Assembly: GCF_947378715.1 (NCBI RefSeq)
Contig: NZ_CANCLE010000120.1
Coordinates: 1-12,634 of the forward strand
DNA: 12,634 nt
Direction of reading: 5' to 3'
From: Phenylobacterium aquaticum
GTDB taxonomy: Bacteria > Pseudomonadota > Alphaproteobacteria > Caulobacterales > Caulobacteraceae
Notes under the pieces: model-generated
Databases searched by the model: none
Told to the model about the DNA's origin: nothing
Seen by the model: the letters and a program-made list of their open reading frames with translations, nothing else
Position numbers and translations under genes: made by a program
Part shown: positions 1-7,390 of the stretch, one piece after another
Position numbering within the stretch: position 1 is the first letter of the stretch
Layout of the letters: each line of letters opens with the position of its first letter

Positions 1-2
1 CC

Positions 3-146
3 CTGGAGCAGGGCCTGCAATGGCTCGACCTCGCGGGCCCCGGCAAGGCCGCCCTGGTCACCGCAACCCCGGCCGGAACCTACCGGGTCACGGAAGCCCC
101 CCGGGTCCAGCTGATGACCGCCGAGATGCGCCGGGCCCTACCCTAG
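3..146 (+). CDS. C-terminal fragment of an unrecognised protein
   Basis: An open frame enters from the left edge and stops at TAG 144-146, giving 47 residues. Third codon positions are nearly all G or C, as in the other genes here, so it reads as the real 3' end of a gene that starts before the window. The visible end contains LDLAGPGKAALVTATPAG and finishes MRRALP. It has no motif I can assign to a family and no membrane segment. The next gene on the same strand starts 126 bases later, so it may or may not share a transcript with it. I do not recognise the product. Confidence 0.55.
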   Translation: MEQGLQWLDLAGPGKAALVTATPAGTYRVTEAPRVQLMTAEMRRALP

Positions 147-272
147 GCCCTTTACGCCGCCCTGATGGCGGGACGGCCACCTTCCTATCGAAGCCTGACG
201 CCCTTCGGCGCGATCCTGCGGACCTTCCCGAGCGGCCCTGTCTGGCCGCGGCATTCGGAGTTTCCGCGTTCC

Positions 273-719
273 ATGTCCCAAGCCTCCCCCTCCGGCCTGC
301 TGCACAGCGCGCCGCTGATCTCGCTGTTGGACAAGGCCCAGGTCGACAGGACCAGCCCCATTGGCGTCACCGGCCCGAGCGGACTGTCGGCCCTGCTCTG
401 GCTCTGTCGGCACGGGTTCGAACAGGTCGGCTATCTGAAGCCCGGCTGCACCCAGGAGCACCCCGACGCCCTGCTGGTCGCCCACACCTGCGACGTCGAG
501 GCGCTCGACCGGCTGCTGGTCCACGGCCCCTATGTGCGCGAAGGCGGCGTTCTGATCTTCCAGTCGCCCCTGCCGCTGGACAGGGCCGACGCGGGAACGG
601 ACCCCGTCCACCGCCTGCTGGAGCGGCGGGGCTACACGGTCGAGCGCTGCCTGCGCGGCGGTCACCGCGAACTCACGGTCGCGCGCCGCCGGCGGCGAAT
701 CTGGGCCCAGGCCGCCTGA
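273..719 (+). CDS. Hypothetical protein, possible degenerate methyltransferase-like fold
   Basis: This encodes 148 residues. The ATG at 273 is preferred over one at 165 because the codons between them have clearly more A/T at third positions than the rest. Neither start has a convincing ribosome binding site. Residues 25-55 (IGVTGPSGLSALLWL then GFEQVGYLKPG) look like a glycine-rich Rossmann strand-loop-helix. Residues 60-92 (DALLVAHTCD, then REGGVLIFQS) resemble the strand pair that follows in small SAM-dependent methyltransferases. The C terminus is strongly basic (ARRRRRIW). The usual acidic SAM-ribose residue is not evident, so catalysis is doubtful. There is no signal peptide or membrane segment. 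The stop at 717-719 is directly followed by the next ATG at 721, which suggests cotranscription. The fold is my inference; no function is assigned. Confidence 0.7.
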   Translation: MSQASPSGLLHSAPLISLLDKAQVDRTSPIGVTGPSGLSALLWLCRHGFEQVGYLKPGCTQEHPDALLVAHTCDVEALDRLLVHGPYVREGGVLIFQSPLPLDRADAGTDPVHRLLERRGYTVERCLRGGHRELTVARRRRRIWAQAA

Positions 720-720
720 G

Positions 721-903
721 ATGGTCCGCCCGTCCGACTGGCCCTTGATCGGTCTCAAGCGCCCCGATCGCCCGGCCGGCATCCCTCATCCCGTGCCGAC
801 CAGCGGCGCGGCCCAGCCGTTCCGCGAGCTTGGCGAATTGTTCCCGCTCTGGGCGGCCAATCCGTTCGCGACGCCGGACCCCGCCCAGGACAACACCCCA
901 TGA
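721..903 (+). CDS. Small hypothetical protein, 60 aa
   Basis: The frame begins one base after the stop of the preceding gene and ends TGA 901-903, overlapping the next start as ATGA. This is the usual arrangement for translational coupling. About nine of ten third codon positions are G or C, which supports real coding despite the size. The protein is proline-rich and soluble, with a C-terminal stretch FRELGELFPLWAANPF that could form an amphipathic helix. There is no good Shine-Dalgarno sequence, only TGAG just before the ATG, so expression may depend on the upstream gene. I do not recognise a family. It could be a chance open frame in high-GC DNA, but its exact fit between two neighbours argues against that. 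Confidence 0.5.
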   Translation: MVRPSDWPLIGLKRPDRPAGIPHPVPTSGAAQPFRELGELFPLWAANPFATPDPAQDNTP

Positions 904-1175
904 TCCCTTTGCCGCTTCCGACCGCCGAGACCTGCAAGTTCGTGGTCAGCCAGGTGCGCGGCGGTTGGCGCGTCTCCCCCCACGGCGATGACCCAGGCCG
1001 CTTCGCCGATCAGGACCAGGCGACCGCCTTCGCCTGTCGCCTGGCCCGCGACCGCGCCCAGTCCGGAGCGGTCGGGCTGGTGATCGTCCAATCCAACCCG
1101 GAGGAGGTGCACGGCTTCTTCCCCGGTCAGGCGGACTACGCCGCCGCCAGGCGGCCCCACCTGGTCTCGGGATAG
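900..1175 (+). CDS. Small conserved-type hypothetical protein, DUF2188-like
   Basis: This encodes 91 residues, with AGGA about ten bases before the ATG at 900. The pattern is VRGGWRVSPHGDD, then FADQDQATAFACRLARDRA, then a hydrophobic strand GLVIVQ. It resembles small DUF2188-type proteins: a Trp-containing strand, a segment that flags something to be filtered, and a helix rich in Ala and Arg. That family has no established biochemical role. No signal peptide or membrane segment is seen. It overlaps the preceding small gene by four bases and is the last gene of this plus-strand group, facing the convergent GFA-family gene. The family link is by eye only. Confidence 0.65.
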   Translation: MIPLPLPTAETCKFVVSQVRGGWRVSPHGDDPGRFADQDQATAFACRLARDRAQSGAVGLVIVQSNPEEVHGFFPGQADYAAARRPHLVSG

Positions 1176-1190
1176 GGCGTGGAGAGCGGA

Positions 1191-1212
1191 GGCGGCGGCT
1201 CTAGCCGTCGCC
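1191..1212. terminator. Hairpin between convergent genes, possible weak terminator
   Basis: GGCGGCGGC (1191-1199) pairs with GCCGTCGCC (1204-1212) around a TCTA loop, giving nine pairs with one G-U. It lies 15 bases after the stop of the plus-strand gene and covers the stop codon of the minus-strand GFA gene. Neither side has a T-tract, so it is at best a weak intrinsic terminator and could simply be a GC-rich coincidence. Confidence 0.3.
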
Positions 1213-1662
1213 GAGGATCGCCCTCCGGCGCGCCAGGCTTTCGACCGGCCACAAGGCCTGCATGTCGTAATAGACCTCGAAGGCCGGCGCGCCGGTCACC
1301 TCCACCCAGGACAGCTTGCTGCGCGTGAAGATATGGGCGTCCGGCGTGAGCGCGGTCGGATCGTCCAGGGTCGCCACGCGCACGAACCGCAACGCCGGCC
1401 GGCCCCCATAGTCCGACCACATCGCCGTCCCGCAGGCAGCGCAACGATGGATGTCATGCACCCGGCCGCTGTCGGTGGGCATGCGACTTGGCACGGTCTC
1501 GCCCGAGGCCACCACGATCTCGGCGGTCTCGATCAGGGCGTTGATGGCGAAGGCGGCGCCGCACTGCCGCTGGCAGTCGCGGCAATGGCAGCAATTGACG
1601 AACATCGGCCGCCTGGTCAGGCGATACCGCACCGCGCCACAGGCGCATCCGCCCTCGAACAT
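1201..1662 (-). CDS. GFA-family (CENP-V/GFA domain) zinc-binding protein
   Basis: This encodes 153 residues with the hallmark cysteine layout of the GFA fold. C6 and C8 are in GGCACGAVRY, C24/C25/C27/C30 in NCCHCRDCQRQCG, and C74/C77 in HRCAACGTAMW. In the family these bind two zinc ions, and the fold was named for glutathione-dependent formaldehyde-activating enzyme; most members have no proven activity. The start at 1662 is chosen because GGAAAG lies just upstream and the family usually begins with a short (M)xGxCxCG strand. An open extension to 1725 exists but adds unrelated residues. It follows the Rieske oxygenase gene on the same strand after 71 bases and may be cotranscribed. One reading is a glutathione- or aldehyde-related helper for that pathway, but this is inference. 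Confidence 0.88.
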   Translation of the reverse strand: MFEGGCACGAVRYRLTRRPMFVNCCHCRDCQRQCGAAFAINALIETAEIVVASGETVPSRMPTDSGRVHDIHRCAACGTAMWSDYGGRPALRFVRVATLDDPTALTPDAHIFTRSKLSWVEVTGAPAFEVYYDMQALWPVESLARRRAILGDG

Positions 1663-1733
1663 CGCTTTCCATGCCCCCGCCCCGACCAGAGCCTTGAGAA
1701 GACTCCGATCGGGCCAGGTGGGCAAGCCGCGAC

Positions 1734-3101
1734 CTACTTCGCCATGTAGGCGTCCAAGGTCTGGTGATAGTGCCGGATGCGGCTCTCCTGATAGGCCGCC
1801 AGCGTCACGCCCGGCTTCTTGGAGGCGCGCAGGCCGCGCTGGATGCGCTTCAGATTGTCGGTGTCCTGGTCGGCCACCATGGCCGCCGAGCCCAGTTCCG
1901 GGGCGCTCGACCAGGGCTCGTCAATGCCCAGCCAGCGGATCGGGGCCGGCTCCGGATGGCTGCCGTCGGGCGCCTTGGAGAACAGGAACATGATCTCCAT
2001 GATCGACTGCTCGGGATTGTCGCCCAGCGGCCGGAACCGGTAGCAGACCGGCAGGGACTGGCCGCCCCAGGGGACCATGTTCGGGAACAGCAGATATTCG
2101 ATCAGGTCGAGGGACTCGGTGTCCGACAGTTGCGACATGTCGTTGCCCGAGGACCGGCCGATCTTGTCCCGCGCCCGGGCCGCCAGCTTGGCGCGCGGGG
2201 TCTCGCCCGGGCCGACCTCGATCGGGGCGCCGCCATAGAAGGGCATGTCGCGGCGCATGTGGCTGATCACCAGCTCGTCGCTGACCTCGCCGACGCCGGG
2301 GCTGGGCACGCCCTGCACGCTGATCATCCGGCTGACATGGCGCACGTCCGGCCAGACGTCGTACTGGGTGTTCTGGTCGCCGTAATAGGCCAGCACCTGC
2401 GGGTGGGCGTAGGGGACGTGATAGCTCTCGATGAAGGCTTCCATCGCCAGCTTCCAGTTGCACGGCATGATCTTGGCCACGTGCGCCGCCTTCCAGCGGT
2501 CCTCCAGGCGGAACGCCTTGAAGTGCTCGGGCAGAATCTCGAGATAGCTGTCCAGCGGCTCGCAGTCGGCGTCGAAATTGACGAACACGAACCCGCCCCA
2601 GACCCCGACCTTGGCCTCCGGCAGGTTGAAGTCGCGGCCTTCCATCTGCGGGAAGTCCCACGCCCCGGGCACCTCGGTCAGCTTGCCCTGCAGCGACCAG
2701 GTGAAGCCATGGAAGGGGCAGCGGAACTGCTTCACGCAGCCACCCTCGGTGCGCAACTGGGTGCCCCGGTGCAGGCAGGAATTCACATAGGCGCGGATCT
2801 CGTCGGGCCCGGCCCGCACCACGATCAGCGAGTCATGGACGATCTCATAGACCACGTGATCGCCGACATTGGGGATGTCCTCGACGCGGCAGGCCAGCTG
2901 CCAGGTCTTGCGCCAGACCTTCTCCACCTCCTGGTCATGCCAGGCCTTGGAGAAATAGCGCGCGATCGCGACGTCCTCGGTCCCCAGGCCCTGGGCCGGC
3001 GACTCCTCGCGCATCACCGCCGGCGCCGGATTGACGTCGCTGGCCAGGATCTCCTGAACCGACGGGCCGGGTCGCCCGATCGGAAGCGTCACTATACCCA
3101 T
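1734..3101 (-). CDS. Rieske non-haem iron oxygenase, alpha subunit
   Basis: This encodes 455 residues. The N-terminal Rieske domain carries C109-x-H111 (CLHRG) and C128-x2-H131 (CPFHG), the ligands of the 2Fe-2S cluster, spaced by 16 residues. The catalytic domain has NWKLAMEAFIESYHVPYAH, supplying E225, H228 and H233. An Asp in the 411-415 cluster before QRGL is the likely third ligand of the mononuclear iron. Family members use O2 and electrons from NAD(P)H to hydroxylate or demethylate aromatic, terpenoid or steroid substrates. The substrate cannot be told here. No beta subunit, ferredoxin or reductase gene is nearby. The start at 3101 has GGGAGG eight bases upstream; an upstream ATG at 3143 lacks one. 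It is divergent from the DUF3237 gene and is followed by the GFA gene. Confidence 0.93.
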   Translation of the reverse strand: MGIVTLPIGRPGPSVQEILASDVNPAPAVMREESPAQGLGTEDVAIARYFSKAWHDQEVEKVWRKTWQLACRVEDIPNVGDHVVYEIVHDSLIVVRAGPDEIRAYVNSCLHRGTQLRTEGGCVKQFRCPFHGFTWSLQGKLTEVPGAWDFPQMEGRDFNLPEAKVGVWGGFVFVNFDADCEPLDSYLEILPEHFKAFRLEDRWKAAHVAKIMPCNWKLAMEAFIESYHVPYAHPQVLAYYGDQNTQYDVWPDVRHVSRMISVQGVPSPGVGEVSDELVISHMRRDMPFYGGAPIEVGPGETPRAKLAARARDKIGRSSGNDMSQLSDTESLDLIEYLLFPNMVPWGGQSLPVCYRFRPLGDNPEQSIMEIMFLFSKAPDGSHPEPAPIRWLGIDEPWSSAPELGSAAMVADQDTDNLKRIQRGLRASKKPGVTLAAYQESRIRHYHQTLDAYMAK

Positions 3102-3331
3102 GGCTATCGCCTCCCACGCCGCGCCGCGATCCTTCGCCGCCACGCTGACCTGGCCACCCTGATTGAGTCACACTCATTACGCAACTGATTTGAAGATCAC
3201 CCGAAGGCCTGGCTGTTGACTTCCTCTTCGAATTTAAGCGCCTTGTGGTCATCACGATGCGGCGCGCCGCGTCAGGATTGATCGTCAAACTCGCAGCGAG
3301 ACTGCTCCACCCCTTGCCGGCCCGGAAAAAC
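3102..3331. promoter_or_regulatory. Divergent promoter region, Rieske oxygenase / DUF3237
   Basis: These 230 bases separate two divergent genes and hold no credible gene. The region is markedly more A/T-rich than its surroundings between about 3160 and 3245. It contains the palindrome at 3164-3176. A TTGACT at 3216-3221 could be a plus-strand -35 box, but I find no good -10 box at a suitable distance. The promoters are therefore inferred from gene arrangement, not mapped. Confidence 0.45.
3164..3176. promoter_or_regulatory. Palindrome, candidate operator
   Basis: TGAGT (3164-3168) and ACTCA (3172-3176) form a perfect inverted repeat around CAC. It lies about 63 bases upstream of the Rieske oxygenase ATG, inside the divergent promoter region. 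This size and symmetry suit a dimeric winged-helix or TetR-type regulator. The nearby tandem HxlR protein is a natural candidate, but nothing in the sequence proves the pairing. Confidence 0.4.
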
Positions 3332-3796
3332 ATGGACGCCCTGACCTCCCGCCACCTCCTGACCCTGCACCTGGATGTCGCCTTTGGCGCCATGCTGGAC
3401 ATTGGCCACACGCCCCAGGGCCGCCGCCGCATCGCCCCGATCCTCGGCGGCCGGTTCGAGGGCGAGCGGCTGAACGGCGAGGTGCTGCCCGGCGGCGCCG
3501 ACTGGGTGATCAACCGGCCCGACGGGGTGATGGTGATCGACGTGCGCCTGGCGCTCAAGACCCATGACTCGGCCCTGATCTACCTGACCTATCAGGGGAC
3601 CTTCCGGGCCGAGCCGGAGGTGATGAAGCGCTTCAATCGCGGCGGCCTGCTGGAGCCCCACGAATACGCCCTGCGCGTGACCCCGCGCTTCGAATGCGGC
3701 GCCGAGCCCTATCGCTGGCTCAATGACCTGCCGGCCATCGGGGTCGGCGAGCAGACCGCCCAGGGCCCGATCTATAGGATGTACGAGATTCTATAG
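3332..3796 (+). CDS. DUF3237 domain protein
   Basis: This encodes 154 residues, the usual length for DUF3237 (UPF0311). Recognisable segments are LHLDVAFGAMLDIG near the N terminus, GRRRIAPILGGRFEG (about residues 30-44), ADWVINRPDGVMVIDVRLALKTHDSALIYLTYQG in the middle, and a C-terminal ENxx-type region reading YRWLNDLPAIGVGEQ. The family is an all-beta domain of unknown biochemical role, often found beside catabolic genes for aromatic or hydrophobic compounds. GGA lies seven bases before the ATG at 3332. A longer frame opens at GTG 3245 but has poor coding character. It is divergent from the Rieske oxygenase, and the HxlR gene follows after 18 bases, so both are probably one transcript. Confidence 0.85.
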   Translation: MDALTSRHLLTLHLDVAFGAMLDIGHTPQGRRRIAPILGGRFEGERLNGEVLPGGADWVINRPDGVMVIDVRLALKTHDSALIYLTYQGTFRAEPEVMKRFNRGGLLEPHEYALRVTPRFECGAEPYRWLNDLPAIGVGEQTAQGPIYRMYEIL

Positions 3797-3814
3797 GACC
3801 CCGGCCCACGCCCC

Positions 3815-4707
3815 GTGACCCGCCCCAGCCTCTCGCCCTCTGATGCGGTGGCGATCAACGCCGTATTGGCGGCCGTGCGCCAGGCCGCCGACGTGGTCTG
3901 TGATCGCTGGTCGCTCGCCCTGATCCTGGCCGCCTTCCTGGGCGAGACCCGGTTCGGCGGCTTCATGACCCGCACCGGCATGGCCAACCGCCTGGTCACC
4001 GCCCGGCTGCGCAGCCTGGAGGCCGAGGGCCTGTTGGTGCGCCTGCCCTATAGCCGCCGGCCCCTGCGCCACGAATATCGCCTCACCAACATGGGCGAGG
4101 CCTTCTTCGAGGTGGTGGCCCAGATGGCCCGCTGGCGGCGCATCTGGCGGCCGGCGGAGGACGATCCGATCGCGGCCCTGGTCGCCGCCCGCGCCGAGGG
4201 CCCGATCGACGGCCCGCTGATCTGCGGCGCCTGCGGGGCGGCGGTCACCGCCCGCGACATCGAGCTGCGCCTCAACCGCGCCCAGCTGCAGACCATGCCC
4301 GCCAAGCAGACCGCGCACCGCCGCTCCACCCAGGCCGGCGCGCCATCGCCCGGGGCCCAGGACCTGCTGGGGCCTTGCCTGGACGTGTTCGGCGACAAGT
4401 GGGGCATCGAGATCATCATCTGCGCCTTCATGCGGCTGCGCAGGTTCGGCGACTTCCGCGCCCAGACCGGCATAGCCGCCAGCATCCTCACCGATAGACT
4501 GGCGCGATTGACCGAAGCCGGCGTGCTGGAGCGCGTCGACGGCGGCTACCGCCTCACGCCCTGCGGCGTCGATGTCTATGGGGTCCTGATCGCCATCCAG
4601 GACTGGGCCGACACCTGGCTCGCGGTCCGCTACCGCTCCCCGGTCCGGCTGATCCACCGGGCCTGCGGACAGGTGTTCCACCTGCCGCCGGCCCGGCCGA
4701 ACAGGGC

Positions 4708-4711
<4 letters not shown>
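3815..4711 (+). CDS. Tandem HxlR-type winged-helix transcriptional regulator
   Basis: This encodes 298 residues with two complete HxlR winged-helix domains. The first (about residues 23-110) reads VVCDRWSLALILAAF, FGGF, LVTARLRSLEAEGLLVR, then YRLTNMG. The second (about 189-270) reads LDVFGDKWGIEIIICAF, FGDF, ILTDRLARLTEAGVLER, then YRLTPCG. Each half ends with a short Cys motif (LICGACGAAV and IHRACGQVF). The half-repeat suggests gene duplication and fusion, since HxlR proteins usually have one domain of about 110-150 residues and work as dimers. The start is GTG 3815; no in-frame ATG fits, and the ribosome binding site is weak. It probably regulates the adjacent DUF3237, Rieske or Old Yellow Enzyme genes. 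Its TAG overlaps the convergent oxidoreductase stop. Confidence 0.88.
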
Positions 4712-5808
<1,097 letters not shown>

Positions 5809-5823
5809 GGGCGCTCCGGAAAG

Positions 5824-5841
5824 TTCAAACGGATGTTCGAA
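5824..5841. promoter_or_regulatory. Imperfect inverted repeat near Old Yellow Enzyme promoter
   Basis: TTCAAAC (5824-5830) and GTTCGAA (5835-5841) are inverted around GGAT with one mismatch. It sits 16-33 bases upstream of the oxidoreductase ATG, where a transcription start or early leader would fall, so a bound repressor there could block transcription. The mismatch and short arms make this tentative. Confidence 0.3.
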
Positions 5842-5842
5842 T

Positions 5843-5874
5843 GATCCTAAAGCACGCCCCTGCCGGTACGTCAG
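5843..5874 (-). promoter_or_regulatory. Candidate promoter of the Old Yellow Enzyme gene
   Basis: Reading the minus strand, CTGACG (5874-5869) is followed after 15 bases by GCTTTAGGATC (5853-5843). This partly matches the Caulobacter housekeeping pattern (TTGACG, 10-14 bases, GCTANAWC). The -35 part lies inside the left arm of the inverted repeat at 5870-5894, a typical layout for repression. The -10 match is poor. Confidence 0.3.
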
Positions 5875-5894
5875 TTCAGAAAAACTGAACTGAC
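5870..5894. promoter_or_regulatory. Perfect 10-bp inverted repeat, candidate operator
   Basis: GTCAGTTCAG (5870-5879) and CTGAACTGAC (5885-5894) are exact reverse complements separated by AAAAA. Such a long perfect repeat is very unlikely by chance in this GC-rich intergenic region between the divergent oxidoreductase and P450 genes. It overlaps the candidate -35 box of the oxidoreductase and lies 150 bases before the P450 ATG. As DNA it suits a dimeric regulator of TetR or similar type. As RNA it would fold into a ten-pair hairpin, but no T-run follows, so an operator is the better reading. Confidence 0.6.
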
Positions 5895-5965
5895 CTCATG
5901 GCTGAGAAAAATGGCCGCGATGTGCAAAAATGACGCCGATGTCACCTTCGCCGGTCTTGCCAGAT

Positions 5966-5976
5966 GACCCAGGGTC
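5966..5976. promoter_or_regulatory. Short palindrome in the P450 leader region
   Basis: GACCC and GGGTC are inverted around a single A, 67 bases before the P450 start. It could be a regulator half-site pair for the P450, but eleven bases of G/C-rich palindrome are not far from chance expectation. Confidence 0.2.
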
Positions 5977-6043
5977 CGGCACTCTTCTGAACAGCGATAA
6001 GATAGCCAGGCGCAGCATGAGACCGCGCCCCATGGAGGACGTG

Positions 6044-7321
6044 ATGAGCGACGGCGCGATTGACCTGAAAGCCGAGGCCCGGGCCAAGGCCTACGCCATC
6101 CCCCTTGAGGAGATCAACGTCACCGACATCGAGCTGTGGCGCACCGAATCCTACTGGCCCTATTTCGAGCGCCTGCGGAAGGAAGACCCGGTCCACTATC
6201 ACCCCGAGGGCCAGCACGAGGACGGGCCCTTCTGGTCGGTGACCAAGTTCAACGACATCATGGCCGTCGACACCAATCACGAGGCCTTCTCGTCCGAGCC
6301 GTCGATCACGATCTTCGATCCCAAGGACGACTTCACGCTTCCGATGTTCATCGCGATGGACCCGCCCAAGCATGACGTCCAGCGCAAGACCGTCAGCCCC
6401 ATCGTCTCGCCGCATAACCTGCAGGAGCTCGAGCCGCTGATCCGCGGCCGCATCCAGAAGACCCTGGACAGCCTGCCGATCAACGAGCCCTTCGACTGGG
6501 TCGATCGGGTCTCCATCGAACTGACCACCCAGATGCTGGCCACCCTGTTCGATTTCCCCTTCGACGACCGCCGCAAGCTGACCCGCTGGTCGGACGTGGC
6601 CACGGCCGGTCCGGAATCGGGCCTGTTCAAGTCCACCGATCCCGAGGAAGTCGAAGCCGAACGCCGGATGGAGCTGTTCGAGTGCGTCGACTATTTCTCG
6701 CGGCTCTGGGAAGAGCGGGTCAACGCCCCGCCGAAATCCGACCTGATCTCGATGCTCGCCCATGGCGAAGCCACCAAGAACATGGATCGGATGGAGTATC
6801 TCGGGAACCTGATCCTGCTGATCGTCGGCGGCAATGACACCACCCGCAACTCGATGACCGGCTCGGTCCTGGCCCTGAACCAGAACCCCGCCGAATACGC
6901 CAAGCTGCGCGCCAATCCGGATCTGATCCCGTCGATGGTCTCCGAGACCATCCGCTGGCAGACCCCCCTGGCCCACATGCGCCGCACCGCCACCCAGGAC
7001 ATCGAACTGGGCGGCAAGCTGATCAAGAAGGGCGACAAGGTCATCATGTGGTACGTCTCGGGCAACCGCGACGAAGAGGTGATCGCCAACCCGACCGCCT
7101 ACATCATCGACCGCGAGCGTCCCCGCCAGCACATGTCCTTCGGCTTCGGCATCCACCGCTGCGTGGGCAACCGCCTGGCCGAGCTCCAGCTGCGCATCCT
7201 CTGGGAAGAGGTGCTGGTGCGCTTCCCGGAGATCAAGGTCGTCGAGGAACCCGTCCGCGTCCCCTCGGCCTTCGTGAAGGGCTACGAGAAGATGATGGTC
7301 TCCATCCCCAGCCGCCTCTAG
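6044..7321 (+). CDS. Cytochrome P450, CYP153 type (alkane/terpene hydroxylase)
   Basis: This encodes 425 residues, the usual length for a soluble bacterial P450. The I helix reads GGNDTTRNS (about 262-270), the K helix ETIRW supplies E301 and R304, and the haem loop FGFGIHRCVGNRLAE puts the axial cysteine at 373. Whole stretches such as VSIELTTQMLATLFDFPF, TPLAHMRRTA and KKGDKVIMWYVSGNRD are characteristic of CYP153. That family hydroxylates the terminal carbon of medium-chain alkanes, fatty acids or terpenes, using a ferredoxin and ferredoxin reductase. Neither partner gene is in the window. The start at 6044 follows GGAGG (6034-6038) by five bases. In-frame ATGs at 5930, 6017 and 6032 lack a site that good. 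A strong terminator follows the gene directly. Confidence 0.93.
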   Translation: MSDGAIDLKAEARAKAYAIPLEEINVTDIELWRTESYWPYFERLRKEDPVHYHPEGQHEDGPFWSVTKFNDIMAVDTNHEAFSSEPSITIFDPKDDFTLPMFIAMDPPKHDVQRKTVSPIVSPHNLQELEPLIRGRIQKTLDSLPINEPFDWVDRVSIELTTQMLATLFDFPFDDRRKLTRWSDVATAGPESGLFKSTDPEEVEAERRMELFECVDYFSRLWEERVNAPPKSDLISMLAHGEATKNMDRMEYLGNLILLIVGGNDTTRNSMTGSVLALNQNPAEYAKLRANPDLIPSMVSETIRWQTPLAHMRRTATQDIELGGKLIKKGDKVIMWYVSGNRDEEVIANPTAYIIDRERPRQHMSFGFGIHRCVGNRLAELQLRILWEEVLVRFPEIKVVEEPVRVPSAFVKGYEKMMVSIPSRL

Positions 7322-7345
7322 CCCCGCCTGGCGCGGCCAGACATC

Positions 7346-7380
7346 AACGCCCCCGCTTCCCTGAGAAGCGGGGGCGTTTT
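7346..7380 (+). terminator. Intrinsic terminator after the P450 gene
   Basis: A 13-base arm (AACGCCCCCGCTT, 7346-7358) is exactly complementary to 7366-7378, with a seven-base CCCTGAG loop and a run of four T at 7377-7380. It lies 24 bases after the P450 stop. It is also 11 bases past the end of the convergent serine hydrolase gene, so it may stop both transcripts. The T-run favours the plus direction. Confidence 0.88.
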
Positions 7381-7390
7381 CGTGTCTGAC

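Noticed and set aside
157..171. CCGCC/GGCGG hairpin after the first partial gene
   Set aside because: It has only five pairs and no T-run, which is expected by chance in this GC-rich sequence, so I do not call it a terminator.
786..1160. 124-codon open frame on the minus strand
   Set aside because: It is antisense to the small plus-strand genes, which have better start context, junctions and third-position bias.
3102..3143. Upstream start for the Rieske oxygenase at 3143
   Set aside because: The GGGAGG site serves the ATG at 3101, and no ribosome binding site is seen before 3143.
1764..3188. 474-codon open frame on the plus strand
   Set aside because: It is antisense to the Rieske oxygenase, with low-complexity composition and no recognisable motif.
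5930..6043. N-terminal extension of the P450 (ATGs at 5930, 6017, 6032)
   Set aside because: The ATG at 6044 has GGAGG at ideal spacing and gives normal CYP153 length; the extension has no family resemblance.
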